Shown here one piece after another: positions 1-6,406 of a stretch of 9,959 nt of DNA (position 1 is its first letter; each line of letters begins with the position of its first letter). Both the position numbers and the translations under genes were made by a program. The DNA is from DATJJW01 sp035491935 (GTDB lineage: Bacteria > Pseudomonadota > Alphaproteobacteria > ATCC43930 > CGMCC-115725). A model generated the notes under the pieces. The model did no database searches and was not told the DNA's origin. It saw only the letters and a program-made list of their open reading frames with translations. Location: contig DATJJW010000118.1 in NCBI GenBank assembly GCA_035491935.1, positions 1-9,959 on the forward strand. The letters run 5' to 3'.

Positions 1-1
1 G

Positions 2-1039
2 GTCAACATCGCCCCTCCAGGCTTCGAGCATGTGTTCTTCACCAACTCGGGGTCGGAGTCAGTCGACACGGCTTTGAAGATCGCCCTCGCCTATCATCGC
101 GCCAATGGCAACGGCGGCAAGACACGCCTCATCGGCCGCGAGCGGGGCTATCATGGCGTGGGCTTCGGCGGCATCTCGATCGGCGGCATCTCCGGCAACC
201 GCAAGAATTTCGGCAGCCTGCTGACCGGCGTCGACCATCTGCCGCACACCCATGATCCGGGCCGCAACCGCTTCTCCAAGGGCCTGCCGGAGCATGGCGC
301 GGAGCTAGCCGAGAATCTGGAGGCGATCGTGGCGCTGCACGACGCCTCCAACATTGCCGCCGTCATCGTCGAGCCGATGGCGGGCTCGACCGGCGTGCTG
401 ATCCCGCCCAAGGGCTATCTCCAGCGCCTGCGCCAGATTTGCGACAAGCACGGCATTCTGCTCATCTTCGACGAGGTCATCACCGGCTTCGGCCGGCTGG
501 GCACCGCCTTCGCCGCCGAGTATTTCGGCGTGACGCCCGACATCATCACCTGCGCCAAGGGCCTCAGCAACGCGGCGGTGCCGATGGGCGCCGTCATCGT
601 CAGCGACGCGATCTACGAGACCTTCATGCAGGGGCCGGAAGAGGCGATCGAACTCGCCCATGGCTATACCTATTCCGGCCATCCGCTGGCCGCCGCGGCC
701 GCCGTCGCCACCCTCGACCTCTATCACGCCGAAGGGCTGTTCCAGCGTGCGGCCGAGCTGTCGGCGTATTTCCAGGACGCGGCGCATGGCCTTCGCGGCC
801 TGCCCCATGTCACCGACATCCGCAATCTGGGCCTGGTCTGCGGCATCGAGCTGGAATCGATTCCGGGCAAGCCCGGCGCGCGGGCCTATGACGTGTTCAC
901 CCGCTGCTTCTTCGAGGCGGATCTGCTGATCCGCATCACCGGCGACATCATCGCGCTGTCGCCGCCGCTGATCATCAGTCGTGGGCAGATCGACGAGCTG
1001 TTCGGCAAACTGGGCGAGGTCATCAAGACCGCCGCCTGA
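2..1039 (+). CDS. Class III omega-aminotransferase, beta-alanine:pyruvate type (5' end missing)
   Basis: PLP-dependent fold-type I transaminase. It probably moves the amino group of beta-alanine (or another omega-amine) to pyruvate, giving malonate semialdehyde and alanine in the cytoplasm. The frame is open from base 2, and the first Met codon (32) lies inside the conserved fold, so the true start is upstream of the window. About 345 residues are present; the family is usually ~440-450, so roughly 100 N-terminal residues are missing. Visible motifs are TNSGSES (cofactor phosphate binding), a YHG segment, the DEVITGFGR motif with the Asp that contacts the PLP ring nitrogen, and the Schiff-base Lys of TCAKGLSNA (codon 557-559). 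The next gene is mmsA, 38 bp downstream on the same strand, which would use the malonate semialdehyde. This supports the beta-alanine assignment over other class III substrates, but exact substrate range cannot be read from sequence. Confidence 0.9.
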   Translation, partial: VNIAPPGFEHVFFTNSGSESVDTALKIALAYHRANGNGGKTRLIGRERGYHGVGFGGISIGGISGNRKNFGSLLTGVDHLPHTHDPGRNRFSKGLPEHGAELAENLEAIVALHDASNIAAVIVEPMAGSTGVLIPPKGYLQRLRQICDKHGILLIFDEVITGFGRLGTAFAAEYFGVTPDIITCAKGLSNAAVPMGAVIVSDAIYETFMQGPEEAIELAHGYTYSGHPLAAAAAVATLDLYHAEGLFQRAAELSAYFQDAAHGLRGLPHVTDIRNLGLVCGIELESIPGKPGARAYDVFTRCFFEADLLIRITGDIIALSPPLIISRGQIDELFGKLGEVIKTAA

Positions 1040-1077
1040 AACCATAAAGAGATAACAAGGTAATCGGAGGAGTACCC

Positions 1078-2577
1078 ATGGCGTATGAGATCATCGGCCA
1101 CTGGATCGACGGCCAGCATCGTCCCGATGCGGCCAAGCCGTCCCAGGACGTATTCAACCCCGCGACCGGTGAAGCGGCGCGCAAGGTGATGCTGGGCGGT
1201 GCCGCCGATCTCGACGCCGCGGTCAAATCGGCCGCCAAGGCCGCCCCCGCCTGGGCCGCCACCCCGCCGCTGACCCGCGCACGCGTCCTGATGAAGCTGC
1301 GCGAGCTGATCCTGCGCGACGCCAAGAAGATCGCGCAGGCGATAACATCCGAGCATGGCAAGACGCTGTCGGATGCCGAGGGCGAGGTCACGCGCGGCAT
1401 GGAGGTGGTCGAGTTCGCCATGGGCATCCCGCACCTCATGAAGGGCGAGTTCAGCGAGCAGGTGGCGCGCGGCGTCGATTCCTGGTCGATCCGCCAGCCG
1501 CTCGGCATCGTCGCCGGCATCACGCCGTTCAACTTCCCGATCATGGTGCCGCTGTGGATGATCCCGGTGGCGCTGGCGACCGGCAATGCCTTCATCCTGA
1601 AGCCGTCGGAGCGCGATCCCTCGGCCAGCCTGATGCTGGCCGAACTCCTGAAGGAAGCGGGCCTGCCCGATGGCGTGTTCAGCGTCGTCCAGGGCGGCAA
1701 GCCGATGGTCGACGCCATCCTGGCCCATCCGGAGATTTCGGCGGTCAGCTTCGTGGGATCCACCCCGATCGCCCATTACATCTACGAGACCGCGGCCCAT
1801 CACGGCAAACGCGTCCAGGCGCTGGGCGGCGCCAAGAACCACATGGTGGTGATGCCGGACGCCGATCTCGACAAGGCGGTCGACGCGCTGATGGGCGCGG
1901 GATATGGCTCGGCCGGCGAACGCTGCATGGCGGTCTCGGTCGCCGTCGCCGTCGGCAAGGTCGCCGATCCGCTGGTCGAAAGGCTGGCATCCAAGGTGCG
2001 TACGCTCAAGGTCGGCCCCGGCATCGATCCGGAGGCGGAGATGGGCCCGCTGGTCACCCGCGACCACCTCAACAAGGTGAAGGGCTATATCGACATCGGC
2101 GTCAGCGAAGGCGCCCAACTGGTCGTCGACGGGCGCGGCCTCAAATTGCAAGGCCATGAGGAGGGATTCTTCGTCGGCGGCACCCTCTTCGACCATGTGA
2201 CGCCGGAAATGAAGATCTATCGCGAGGAGATCTTCGGCCCCGTGCTCTCGGTCGTGCGCGTGCCGGATTTCGAGAGCGCGGTGGGGCTGGTCAATGCCTG
2301 CGAGTTCGGCAACGGCACGGCGATCTTCACCCGTGACGGCGACGCCGCACGCGACTATTGCAGCCGCATCCAGGTCGGCATGGTCGGCGTCAACATCCCG
2401 ATCCCCGTCCCCATGGCCTTCCACAGCTTCGGCGGCTGGAAGCACTCGCTGTTCGGCGACATGGCGGTGCACGGCATGGAAGGCGTGCGCTTCTACACGC
2501 GGCTGAAGACGATGACCGGGAGATGGCCGACGGGCATTCGCGCGGGTGCCGAGTTCGTGATGCCGACGCTGGGGTGA
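1078..2577 (+). CDS. mmsA: CoA-acylating (methyl)malonate-semialdehyde dehydrogenase
   Basis: Aldehyde dehydrogenase superfamily enzyme that oxidatively decarboxylates malonate or methylmalonate semialdehyde with NAD+ and CoA to acetyl-CoA or propionyl-CoA. The 499-residue length is normal for the family. Visible features are ITPFNFPIMVPLWM near residue 148, KPSERDPSA with the NAD-contacting Lys175, FVGSTPIA near 225, and the catalytic Cys283 in GSAGERCMAVS. The conserved EEIFGPVLSV lies near 383. The segment ALGGAKNH replaces the usual ELGGK and so lacks the general-base Glu of hydrolytic aldehyde dehydrogenases, as expected for the CoA-dependent MMSDH branch. The start is well supported: GGAGG at 1066-1070 sits 7 bases before the ATG. 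It follows the transaminase in the same orientation with a 38-bp gap and probably shares its transcript. Base composition is high GC like the flanking core genes, in contrast to the island that follows. Confidence 0.95.
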   Translation: MAYEIIGHWIDGQHRPDAAKPSQDVFNPATGEAARKVMLGGAADLDAAVKSAAKAAPAWAATPPLTRARVLMKLRELILRDAKKIAQAITSEHGKTLSDAEGEVTRGMEVVEFAMGIPHLMKGEFSEQVARGVDSWSIRQPLGIVAGITPFNFPIMVPLWMIPVALATGNAFILKPSERDPSASLMLAELLKEAGLPDGVFSVVQGGKPMVDAILAHPEISAVSFVGSTPIAHYIYETAAHHGKRVQALGGAKNHMVVMPDADLDKAVDALMGAGYGSAGERCMAVSVAVAVGKVADPLVERLASKVRTLKVGPGIDPEAEMGPLVTRDHLNKVKGYIDIGVSEGAQLVVDGRGLKLQGHEEGFFVGGTLFDHVTPEMKIYREEIFGPVLSVVRVPDFESAVGLVNACEFGNGTAIFTRDGDAARDYCSRIQVGMVGVNIPIPVPMAFHSFGGWKHSLFGDMAVHGMEGVRFYTRLKTMTGRWPTGIRAGAEFVMPTLG

Positions 2578-2580
2578 TGT

Positions 2581-2598
2581 TTGTTCTCTTAATGTTCT
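2581..2598 (+). promoter_or_regulatory. Putative LexA (SOS) box 1, GTTC-N7-GTTC
   Basis: TTGTTCTCTTAATGTTCT begins 3 bp after the mmsA stop codon. The two GTTC half-sites (2583-2586 and 2594-2597) are direct repeats exactly 7 bases apart with an A/T- and pyrimidine-rich spacer, the arrangement known for alphaproteobacterial LexA. It matches the second copy at 4866-4883 in both half-sites and all flanking T residues. No strong sigma70 promoter is obvious right after it: TTGCCT at 2608-2613 is a possible -35, but its -10 partner near 2631-2637 is weak. The next complete gene on this strand is the toxin gene at 2788, but a terminator lies between them. LexA identity is inferred from the pattern only. 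Confidence 0.6.
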
Positions 2599-2695
2599 AA
2601 ATTTGTCTTGCCTTTCGGAATCAGTCGAGGCAGATAGGGTACAAAGGAATGCGCGCGTCCAACGTTAGGACACTCGCCGGATAAACTTAAGGAAC

Positions 2696-2730
2696 AACCG
2701 CCAGGTGCCCCAGCACCTCGGCGGTTTTTT
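2696..2730 (+). terminator. Rho-independent terminator
   Basis: A strong inverted repeat is followed by a T run. ACCGCC (2697-2702) pairs with GGCGGT (2720-2725), AGGTGC (2703-2708) pairs with GCACCT (2713-2718), the loop is CCCA, and one C bulges at 2719. Six T follow at 2725-2730. The T run is on the plus-strand side only, so it stops rightward transcription. It lies 119 bp after mmsA, between SOS-like box 1 and the toxin gene. It could end the mmsA transcript, end a short SOS transcript starting near 2640, or act as an attenuator in front of the toxin gene. Confidence 0.88.
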
Positions 2731-2787
2731 CTTGCCTAAAATCCGGTACTTCGCGCGTTCCGGCTCCCTTTCGCGAGACGGATTTTC

Positions 2788-4164
2788 ATGCTCATCCTGA
2801 CCTATCGGCCAGGCGATGCCGACGCATTGCCATGCGGTCGCACTTTGGCCTGCGCTCACGACACCATCTGGCTCTGGCCCGGTATTGCCCTAACCCGGAA
2901 GCGCGGCAATCGCTGTGTGGCCCTGTCCCGAAGCACGCTGGCCACCCTCACTGCCAGACTGCACGGGCCAGCGGTCGTCAGCAGCGGCTTGCTGCCTGCC
3001 ATCGAACGGGCAGCCGATCATTTATCGAATGGCAACGAAGCCGAGACCGACAAAATCCTCCGCCAAGCGGCCATGCCGGTGTCGCCGGATGGCGCCTTGC
3101 TGATGCGCCAGGTGGCGGCTCTGCTCGGCATCGAGCCGCCACAAGTTCCGATATCTTCATCGCCACGCCTGTGGCGTGACGAACTGATCGCCACATTTAG
3201 CCGGCATCATGCCGAGAGCGTCGTAGCGGCTGGCTCGTTAGCGAAGTTTTTCAATCCTGAAGCCGCTCGCATGGCCAAGGCCGGCTTTCGCGCCGACGAG
3301 GCGCGAAACCGGCTCGGCCGCTGGGCGACTGATGGTGGCGACGCCAATGCCGGCCCGCAAACGGGCAACGACAACACTGCGGATAGCCATACCGCACTCT
3401 GGGACGCTCTCGCCCATGATGCGCCCTTGGGCCTGCGACATGCCTCCCCTTCGGCGGGATTACTCACCGGCAATTGGGACGCGGCACCCCATTCGGGTGC
3501 CGACTCTCTATTCCATACCGTCCAGGCGGAAGTTGGCAACGAGGCGGACCCGAACGGACGCGATCGCGACAATCTCTTTGAGTTTCTGGACTATCCGCGT
3601 GCGTTTCGCACGCTGCTCTTTAGAGACCTTTGGGACCAGCTAAAGAGGATCGAGCCGAACAATCCCCGGCTCTTTACTCTCCAACCAGTGCCTTATTCCC
3701 CGACCCGAGCAGACCTCGACACCTTCCAGCATGAGTTAATCGATGCTCAGGCAAGAGCTAAGCTTCCTCCAAATCCCAACTGGACCTTGGGCTGGTCGTC
3801 ACGTGGCTATAAATTTGAGGTCGAGCGTGTTCCCAAGGGCTTCAAGCTGCCCGATAATTTCAAGACGATCGATGCTAACCCCTATGACGTGGCCGTCAGC
3901 GTCAAATCGATCGACCTGGAAGCGCCGTCATATCAAAATCCTGCCAAACTATCCCGCCGGATCGATGGCTATGTCGATACCCTGGCCAGGTTCCAAGGTG
4001 CTAAACAAGGGGAACAGGTGATTACATTGGATCAGATCACAGGACGCTTTCTCGATGTCGTCGTACCCATGGGTAGCATTACACCGGAAAGGTGGGAGAC
4101 GCTCGAACGATCCATAGAACATGCTCGAAAATCAGGCATCTATATTGTCTTTATTCCATATTGA
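2788..4164 (+). CDS. Polymorphic toxin with a C-terminal CdiA-type nuclease domain
   Basis: 458-residue protein, probably an antibacterial nuclease effector. Residues ~335-458 resemble the C-terminal tRNase/endonuclease domain of CdiA-like toxins (a PD-(D/E)XK-type fold). These include GYKFEVE (Glu344), LPDNFKTID (Asp362), the VSVKSID core with Lys373, YQNPAKLSRRIDGYVD near 382, and a closing RWETLERSIEHARKSGI helix followed by a hydrophobic strand. The N-terminal ~330 residues are unassigned. They include a helical segment around 70-115 and FNPEAARMAKAGF...ARNRLGRWATDGG around 155-184, resembling the 'RD-x-GRWT' linkers seen in many alphaproteobacterial phage and toxin proteins. No signal peptide, membrane segment, PAAR, Rhs or haemagglutinin repeats are visible, so the export route is unknown. 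ATG 2788 is the first start after an in-frame stop at 2737; its GAGACG ribosome site is weak. GC is lower than in the flanking genes. The gene 9 bp downstream is the likely immunity partner. Family recognition comes from motif memory, not a search. Confidence 0.75.
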   Translation: MLILTYRPGDADALPCGRTLACAHDTIWLWPGIALTRKRGNRCVALSRSTLATLTARLHGPAVVSSGLLPAIERAADHLSNGNEAETDKILRQAAMPVSPDGALLMRQVAALLGIEPPQVPISSSPRLWRDELIATFSRHHAESVVAAGSLAKFFNPEAARMAKAGFRADEARNRLGRWATDGGDANAGPQTGNDNTADSHTALWDALAHDAPLGLRHASPSAGLLTGNWDAAPHSGADSLFHTVQAEVGNEADPNGRDRDNLFEFLDYPRAFRTLLFRDLWDQLKRIEPNNPRLFTLQPVPYSPTRADLDTFQHELIDAQARAKLPPNPNWTLGWSSRGYKFEVERVPKGFKLPDNFKTIDANPYDVAVSVKSIDLEAPSYQNPAKLSRRIDGYVDTLARFQGAKQGEQVITLDQITGRFLDVVVPMGSITPERWETLERSIEHARKSGIYIVFIPY

Positions 4165-4173
4165 GAGACCTAA

Positions 4174-4641
4174 ATGAATCGCCCATTTTCTTCACTCTCC
4201 ATAGATCTGCACAAGAATAAATTATACATTCCGACCTCAGTTAGAACCGAGGAAGGATACGGAGGAACCTATTCGTTACATCCGATAACTTGCATTCCCA
4301 TCGAGGAAATCGAAAAGCTATATCAAGAGGTATCAAAATGCATGGCGCTGGGGCATCCAACCCGCCCCAAAGCGGAATTAGAGCAAATGACTGAAAAGCC
4401 GATGCTTGAAGTAACAGGAACCAAATCCTGGAGGCAACTTTACAAGGAAATGCAAGGAGCTTGGTGGCTGTCTCTGAATAAAAAAAACGCATTCATCATT
4501 CATGACTTGGTACGCAGAGGATCGAGCACATGGGAAGCGACGAGCGACCGCATGGAGGTTTTTCCTCTAGGCACCCCCGTTGAGACGGCCGTAGCTCGCT
4601 TGATCGAACGCATCCGATCACGTGCAGCCGAAACCATTTAA
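4174..4641 (+). CDS. Putative immunity protein 1 (cognate to the adjacent toxin)
   Basis: 155-residue small soluble protein with no signal peptide or membrane segment. I do not recognise a named family. Its role is inferred from position: it starts 9 bp after the toxin stop, with GAGAGAC just ahead of the ATG, which suggests co-translation with the toxin. This is the standard layout of a nuclease toxin and its neutralising immunity protein, which would bind and block the toxin in the producer's cytoplasm. It is a paralogue of the gene at 4937-5470: by hand alignment the first ~51 residues share about 39% identity and the last 26 about 69% (shared GTPVET-x-VARLIE). Codons are A/T-rich compared with the flanking core genes, consistent with horizontal acquisition. 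It could also be an unrelated toxin-associated protein. Confidence 0.72.
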   Translation: MNRPFSSLSIDLHKNKLYIPTSVRTEEGYGGTYSLHPITCIPIEEIEKLYQEVSKCMALGHPTRPKAELEQMTEKPMLEVTGTKSWRQLYKEMQGAWWLSLNKKNAFIIHDLVRRGSSTWEATSDRMEVFPLGTPVETAVARLIERIRSRAAETI

Positions 4642-4653
4642 CCGGTTGCCTCT

Positions 4654-4757
4654 CTAAACTAATCCCTTTTCCTCCTCCCCGCTCTTATACCCGCTGACCA
4701 TGCGGTCGCCGAGCCAAGCGGGGAACAAATCGGCGAATTCCAGAGCTCAGGCCATGA
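4654..4757 (-). pseudogene. Decayed duplicate of the 3' end of the SDR gene
   Basis: Read on the minus strand this segment encodes a relic of the last ~30 residues of the SDR at 5500-6318. The pattern ALEFADLFPAWLGDRMVSGY corresponds to ALKLADLLPAWLGDRMVSGY in the intact gene. The Trp of MAWAL in the intact gene is an in-frame TGA here (4747-4749), and the tail drifts and ends at a TAG (4654-4656). At DNA level 4688-4736 matches 5534-5582 at 46 of 49 positions, and all three differences are transitions. Similarity weakens after 4736 and ends near 4757. The rest of the SDR is absent, so this is a recombination or duplication footprint and not a functional gene. Confidence 0.9.
4688..4736. repeat. 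Direct repeat copy A (SDR 3' tail)
   Basis: A 49-bp segment that recurs at 5534-5582 in the same orientation with three transition differences. The copies are 846 bp apart and each lies just downstream of an immunity-like gene. This placement suggests that the duplicated unit was 'immunity gene plus SDR 3' end'. Confidence 0.9.
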
Positions 4758-4865
4758 CAAGGCGGCATGGTTGACGTCATCCTCCCATCCTCCGCATTTC
4801 GCCGGCATTCTGCCTAAGAAAGAGGCCTCATGACATGGCAACGGCGCCGCTTTGCCGCGAGTCAA

Positions 4866-4883
4866 TTGTTCTTCCTATGTTCT
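4866..4883 (+). promoter_or_regulatory. Putative LexA (SOS) box 2, GTTC-N7-GTTC
   Basis: TTGTTCTTCCTATGTTCT has direct GTTC half-sites at 4868-4871 and 4879-4882 with exactly 7 bases between them. It shares TTGTTCT at its left end and ATGTTCT at its right end with box 1 (2581-2598). It lies upstream of the second immunity gene. Its right half-site overlaps the position expected for the -35 element of the promoter below, so a bound repressor would block RNA polymerase. LexA as the binder is inferred from the known alphaproteobacterial motif. Confidence 0.65.
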
Positions 4884-4905
4884 TTACCGCAAGAGCGGAT
4901 ATGAT
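4877..4905 (+). promoter_or_regulatory. Candidate promoter of immunity gene 2
   Basis: ATGTTC (4877-4882) as a poor -35 is followed after 17 bp by TATGAT (4900-4905), a good -10. A second -10-like TATTAT overlaps it at 4905-4910. Transcription would start near 4912, leaving a leader of about 25 bases before the ATG at 4937. The -35 coincides with the right half of SOS-like box 2, which predicts LexA-type repression. Confidence 0.5.
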
Positions 4906-4936
4906 ATTATGAGTTGCTTCTTTACGGAGAGACGGA

Positions 4937-5470
4937 ATGAAACGACCCTTTGCAGCCACAAATATTGTTATCCATAATGACAATATATATGTGCCGACAA
5001 GAATAGAAATTCAAACAGGGACAGGATTCGGTCTTAATGTAAAACCCATTACAATAATCCCATTCAATAAGATCGAGGAACTGCACCAAACCATCCCAGA
5101 ACTTATTGAGGCTGGCCAACCGGAAATCGTCGAAGACCCACTCGACACCGATGGCGATGCCATGCTCCGAGCGACAGAGATTCCGTCGTGGCAAGAGTTC
5201 TATACTCAGATACAAGGGCTCTGGGTTCTGAGCATAATGCTAGGAAGGGATGTGTTCACGATCGAGGAGACAGGGCGCAAACAGTCTGCCTACCATCGTC
5301 TACCTCCTCCGGAAATCGGTGCGACGCTCACGATCGAAGAAGCTAAGCAAATCAGTCCAGACCTTTTCGAAGAGCCTTATACGGAAGCTTTTGCACCGGG
5401 TACGCCCGTTGAGACGGTCGTGGCGCGGCTCATCGAACTAATCCGAGCACACGCTACGGAAACCGCATAG
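4937..5470 (+). CDS. Putative immunity protein 2 (paralogue of the 4174-4641 product)
   Basis: 177-residue soluble protein related to the first immunity protein: both open with M-x-RPF, share Y-x-PT near 18-21 and PIT-x-IP near 37-42, and end with GTPVET-x-VARLIE. It carries about 20 extra residues before the conserved C-terminus (roughly 125-150). No toxin gene precedes it. It has its own promoter under a LexA-like box, unlike copy 1, which sits directly behind the toxin. The start is well supported by GGAGA at 4926-4930, six bases before the ATG. Codons are A/T-rich, as in copy 1. It may be an orphan immunity gene that protects against a related toxin variant, or a backup for the local toxin; which one cannot be told from sequence. 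It converges on the SDR gene with a 29-bp gap. Confidence 0.72.
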   Translation: MKRPFAATNIVIHNDNIYVPTRIEIQTGTGFGLNVKPITIIPFNKIEELHQTIPELIEAGQPEIVEDPLDTDGDAMLRATEIPSWQEFYTQIQGLWVLSIMLGRDVFTIEETGRKQSAYHRLPPPEIGATLTIEEAKQISPDLFEEPYTEAFAPGTPVETVVARLIELIRAHATETA

Positions 5471-5499
5471 TTGCCCCTGGTTATCCTGACTAAACGACG

Positions 5500-6318
5500 T
5501 TAGCTCTTTTCCGCCTCCTCCACCTCACCCTTGTACCCGCTAACCATGCGGTCGCCGAGCCAGGCGGGGAGCAAATCGGCGAGTTTGAGTGCCCAGGCCA
5601 TGATCAGCGGAAAGTCGATGCGGCCCCGGCCGGCGGCGAGCCCCTTGGCGATGATCTCGGCGGCTCGTTCGGCCGTGACCATCATGGGCTTCGATCCCCC
5701 GAAACGCCGGGACATGTCGGATTCGAAGAAACCCGGGCAGATGACGCCGACATGGATGCCGAGCGGCTTGAGCAGCGGGCGCAGCGCCTCGCCGTAGCTG
5801 CGCAGGCCCGCCTTGCTGGCGCAATAGCCCGGCGAGTATGGCAGGCCACGTAGGCCGGCGATGCTGGCGACCAGCGCGATCTGGCCGCGCCGGCGCGCCT
5901 CGAACGCCGGCAGCAACGGTTCGACCGCGTTGATGGCGCCGATCAGGTTGGTCTCGATCACTTTGGCGACGGTGTCCCTTCCCTCGGCCACGTCGTTGCC
6001 GACGATGCCGGCCGAGACGCCGGCATTGGCGACGAGCAGGTCGATCGGGTGGGCGGCATCGAAGCGTTTCAGCCAATCGGCGAGGCCGGCCGCGTCGGTG
6101 ACGTCGATGATGCCGCATGCCACATTGGCGCCCTTGGCCCGGCATTCGGCCGCGACAGCCTCCAGCCGCCCGGCATTGCGGCCGATGAGGCCCAAGGTCA
6201 CCCCCGGCGCCGCGTAGCGCCGCGCCAAGGCCGCGCCCAGCCCGTTCGAGCCGCCGGTGATGGCGATGGTCCTGGGCTGCATGTTTTGGGGCGGCATGTT
6301 CTGGCTATTCACGGGCAT
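5500..6318 (-). CDS. Short-chain dehydrogenase/reductase (SDR family)
   Basis: Classical SDR of 272 residues, an NAD(P)-dependent oxidoreductase of unknown substrate. From the chosen start it shows the Rossmann cofactor motif TGGSNGLG (21-28), NAG (98-100), a conserved Asn124, catalytic Ser152, and the YxxxK pair Tyr165/Lys169, followed by the PG motif after the sixth strand. The frame stays open upstream to 6516, but the extension is Ala/Arg-rich, unlike an SDR N-terminus, and overlaps the divergent gene. ATG 6318 is preceded by GAGGGGGA on the minus strand and gives a normal length. Met codons at 6297 and 6282 are later alternatives. It is divergent from the KpsC-like gene and may belong to the polysaccharide cluster. 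Its last ~30 codons are duplicated as a decayed fragment at 4654-4757. Confidence 0.9.
   Translation of the reverse strand: MPVNSQNMPPQNMQPRTIAITGGSNGLGAALARRYAAPGVTLGLIGRNAGRLEAVAAECRAKGANVACGIIDVTDAAGLADWLKRFDAAHPIDLLVANAGVSAGIVGNDVAEGRDTVAKVIETNLIGAINAVEPLLPAFEARRRGQIALVASIAGLRGLPYSPGYCASKAGLRSYGEALRPLLKPLGIHVGVICPGFFESDMSRRFGGSKPMMVTAERAAEIIAKGLAAGRGRIDFPLIMAWALKLADLLPAWLGDRMVSGYKGEVEEAEKS
5534..5582. repeat. Direct repeat copy B (inside the intact SDR gene)
   Basis: This is the source copy of the 49-bp repeat also found at 4688-4736 (46 of 49 identical). Here it lies within the intact coding sequence of the SDR C-terminus. Confidence 0.9.
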
Positions 6319-6406
6319 TCCCCCTCGTCGATCCGCATTATCCGCTACCCTTGGGCCGGCCGGATCGTTAAATCCATACAGAATTAATGGTTTTCGCGAG
6401 ACATTT
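6319..6406. promoter_or_regulatory. Divergent intergenic region between the SDR and KpsC-like genes
   Basis: These 88 bp separate the chosen starts of two divergently read genes and so must carry promoters for both, unless the KpsC start is at 6449. The stretch around 6370-6390 is A/T-rich (containing CAGAATTAAT), a plausible -10 area for rightward transcription. I see no clear -35 and no operator-like repeat. Confidence 0.4.

Noticed and set aside
886..2472. 528-codon open frame on the minus strand
   Set aside because: It lies antisense to mmsA and the transaminase end, whose motifs are unmistakable. Its His/Asp/Arg-rich product is typical of GC-rich antisense shadow frames.
2665..2859. 64-codon minus-strand frame across the terminator and the toxin start
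   Set aside because: It runs through the terminator hairpin, has no ribosome site or recognisable motif, and is best explained as chance.
4838..4857. Possible hairpin GGCAA...TTGCC before SOS box 2
   Set aside because: The 5-bp stem has a 10-base loop and no T run follows, so there is no support for a terminator or regulatory RNA.
4659..4865. 68-codon minus-strand frame over the SDR relic
   Set aside because: It is not in the frame of the SDR relic; the homologous frame is interrupted by TGA at 4747-4749.
5490..5503. CTAA...TTAG inverted repeat between immunity gene 2 and the SDR, near a T-rich stretch
   Set aside because: The stem is only 4 bp and A/T-rich, too weak to call a terminator.
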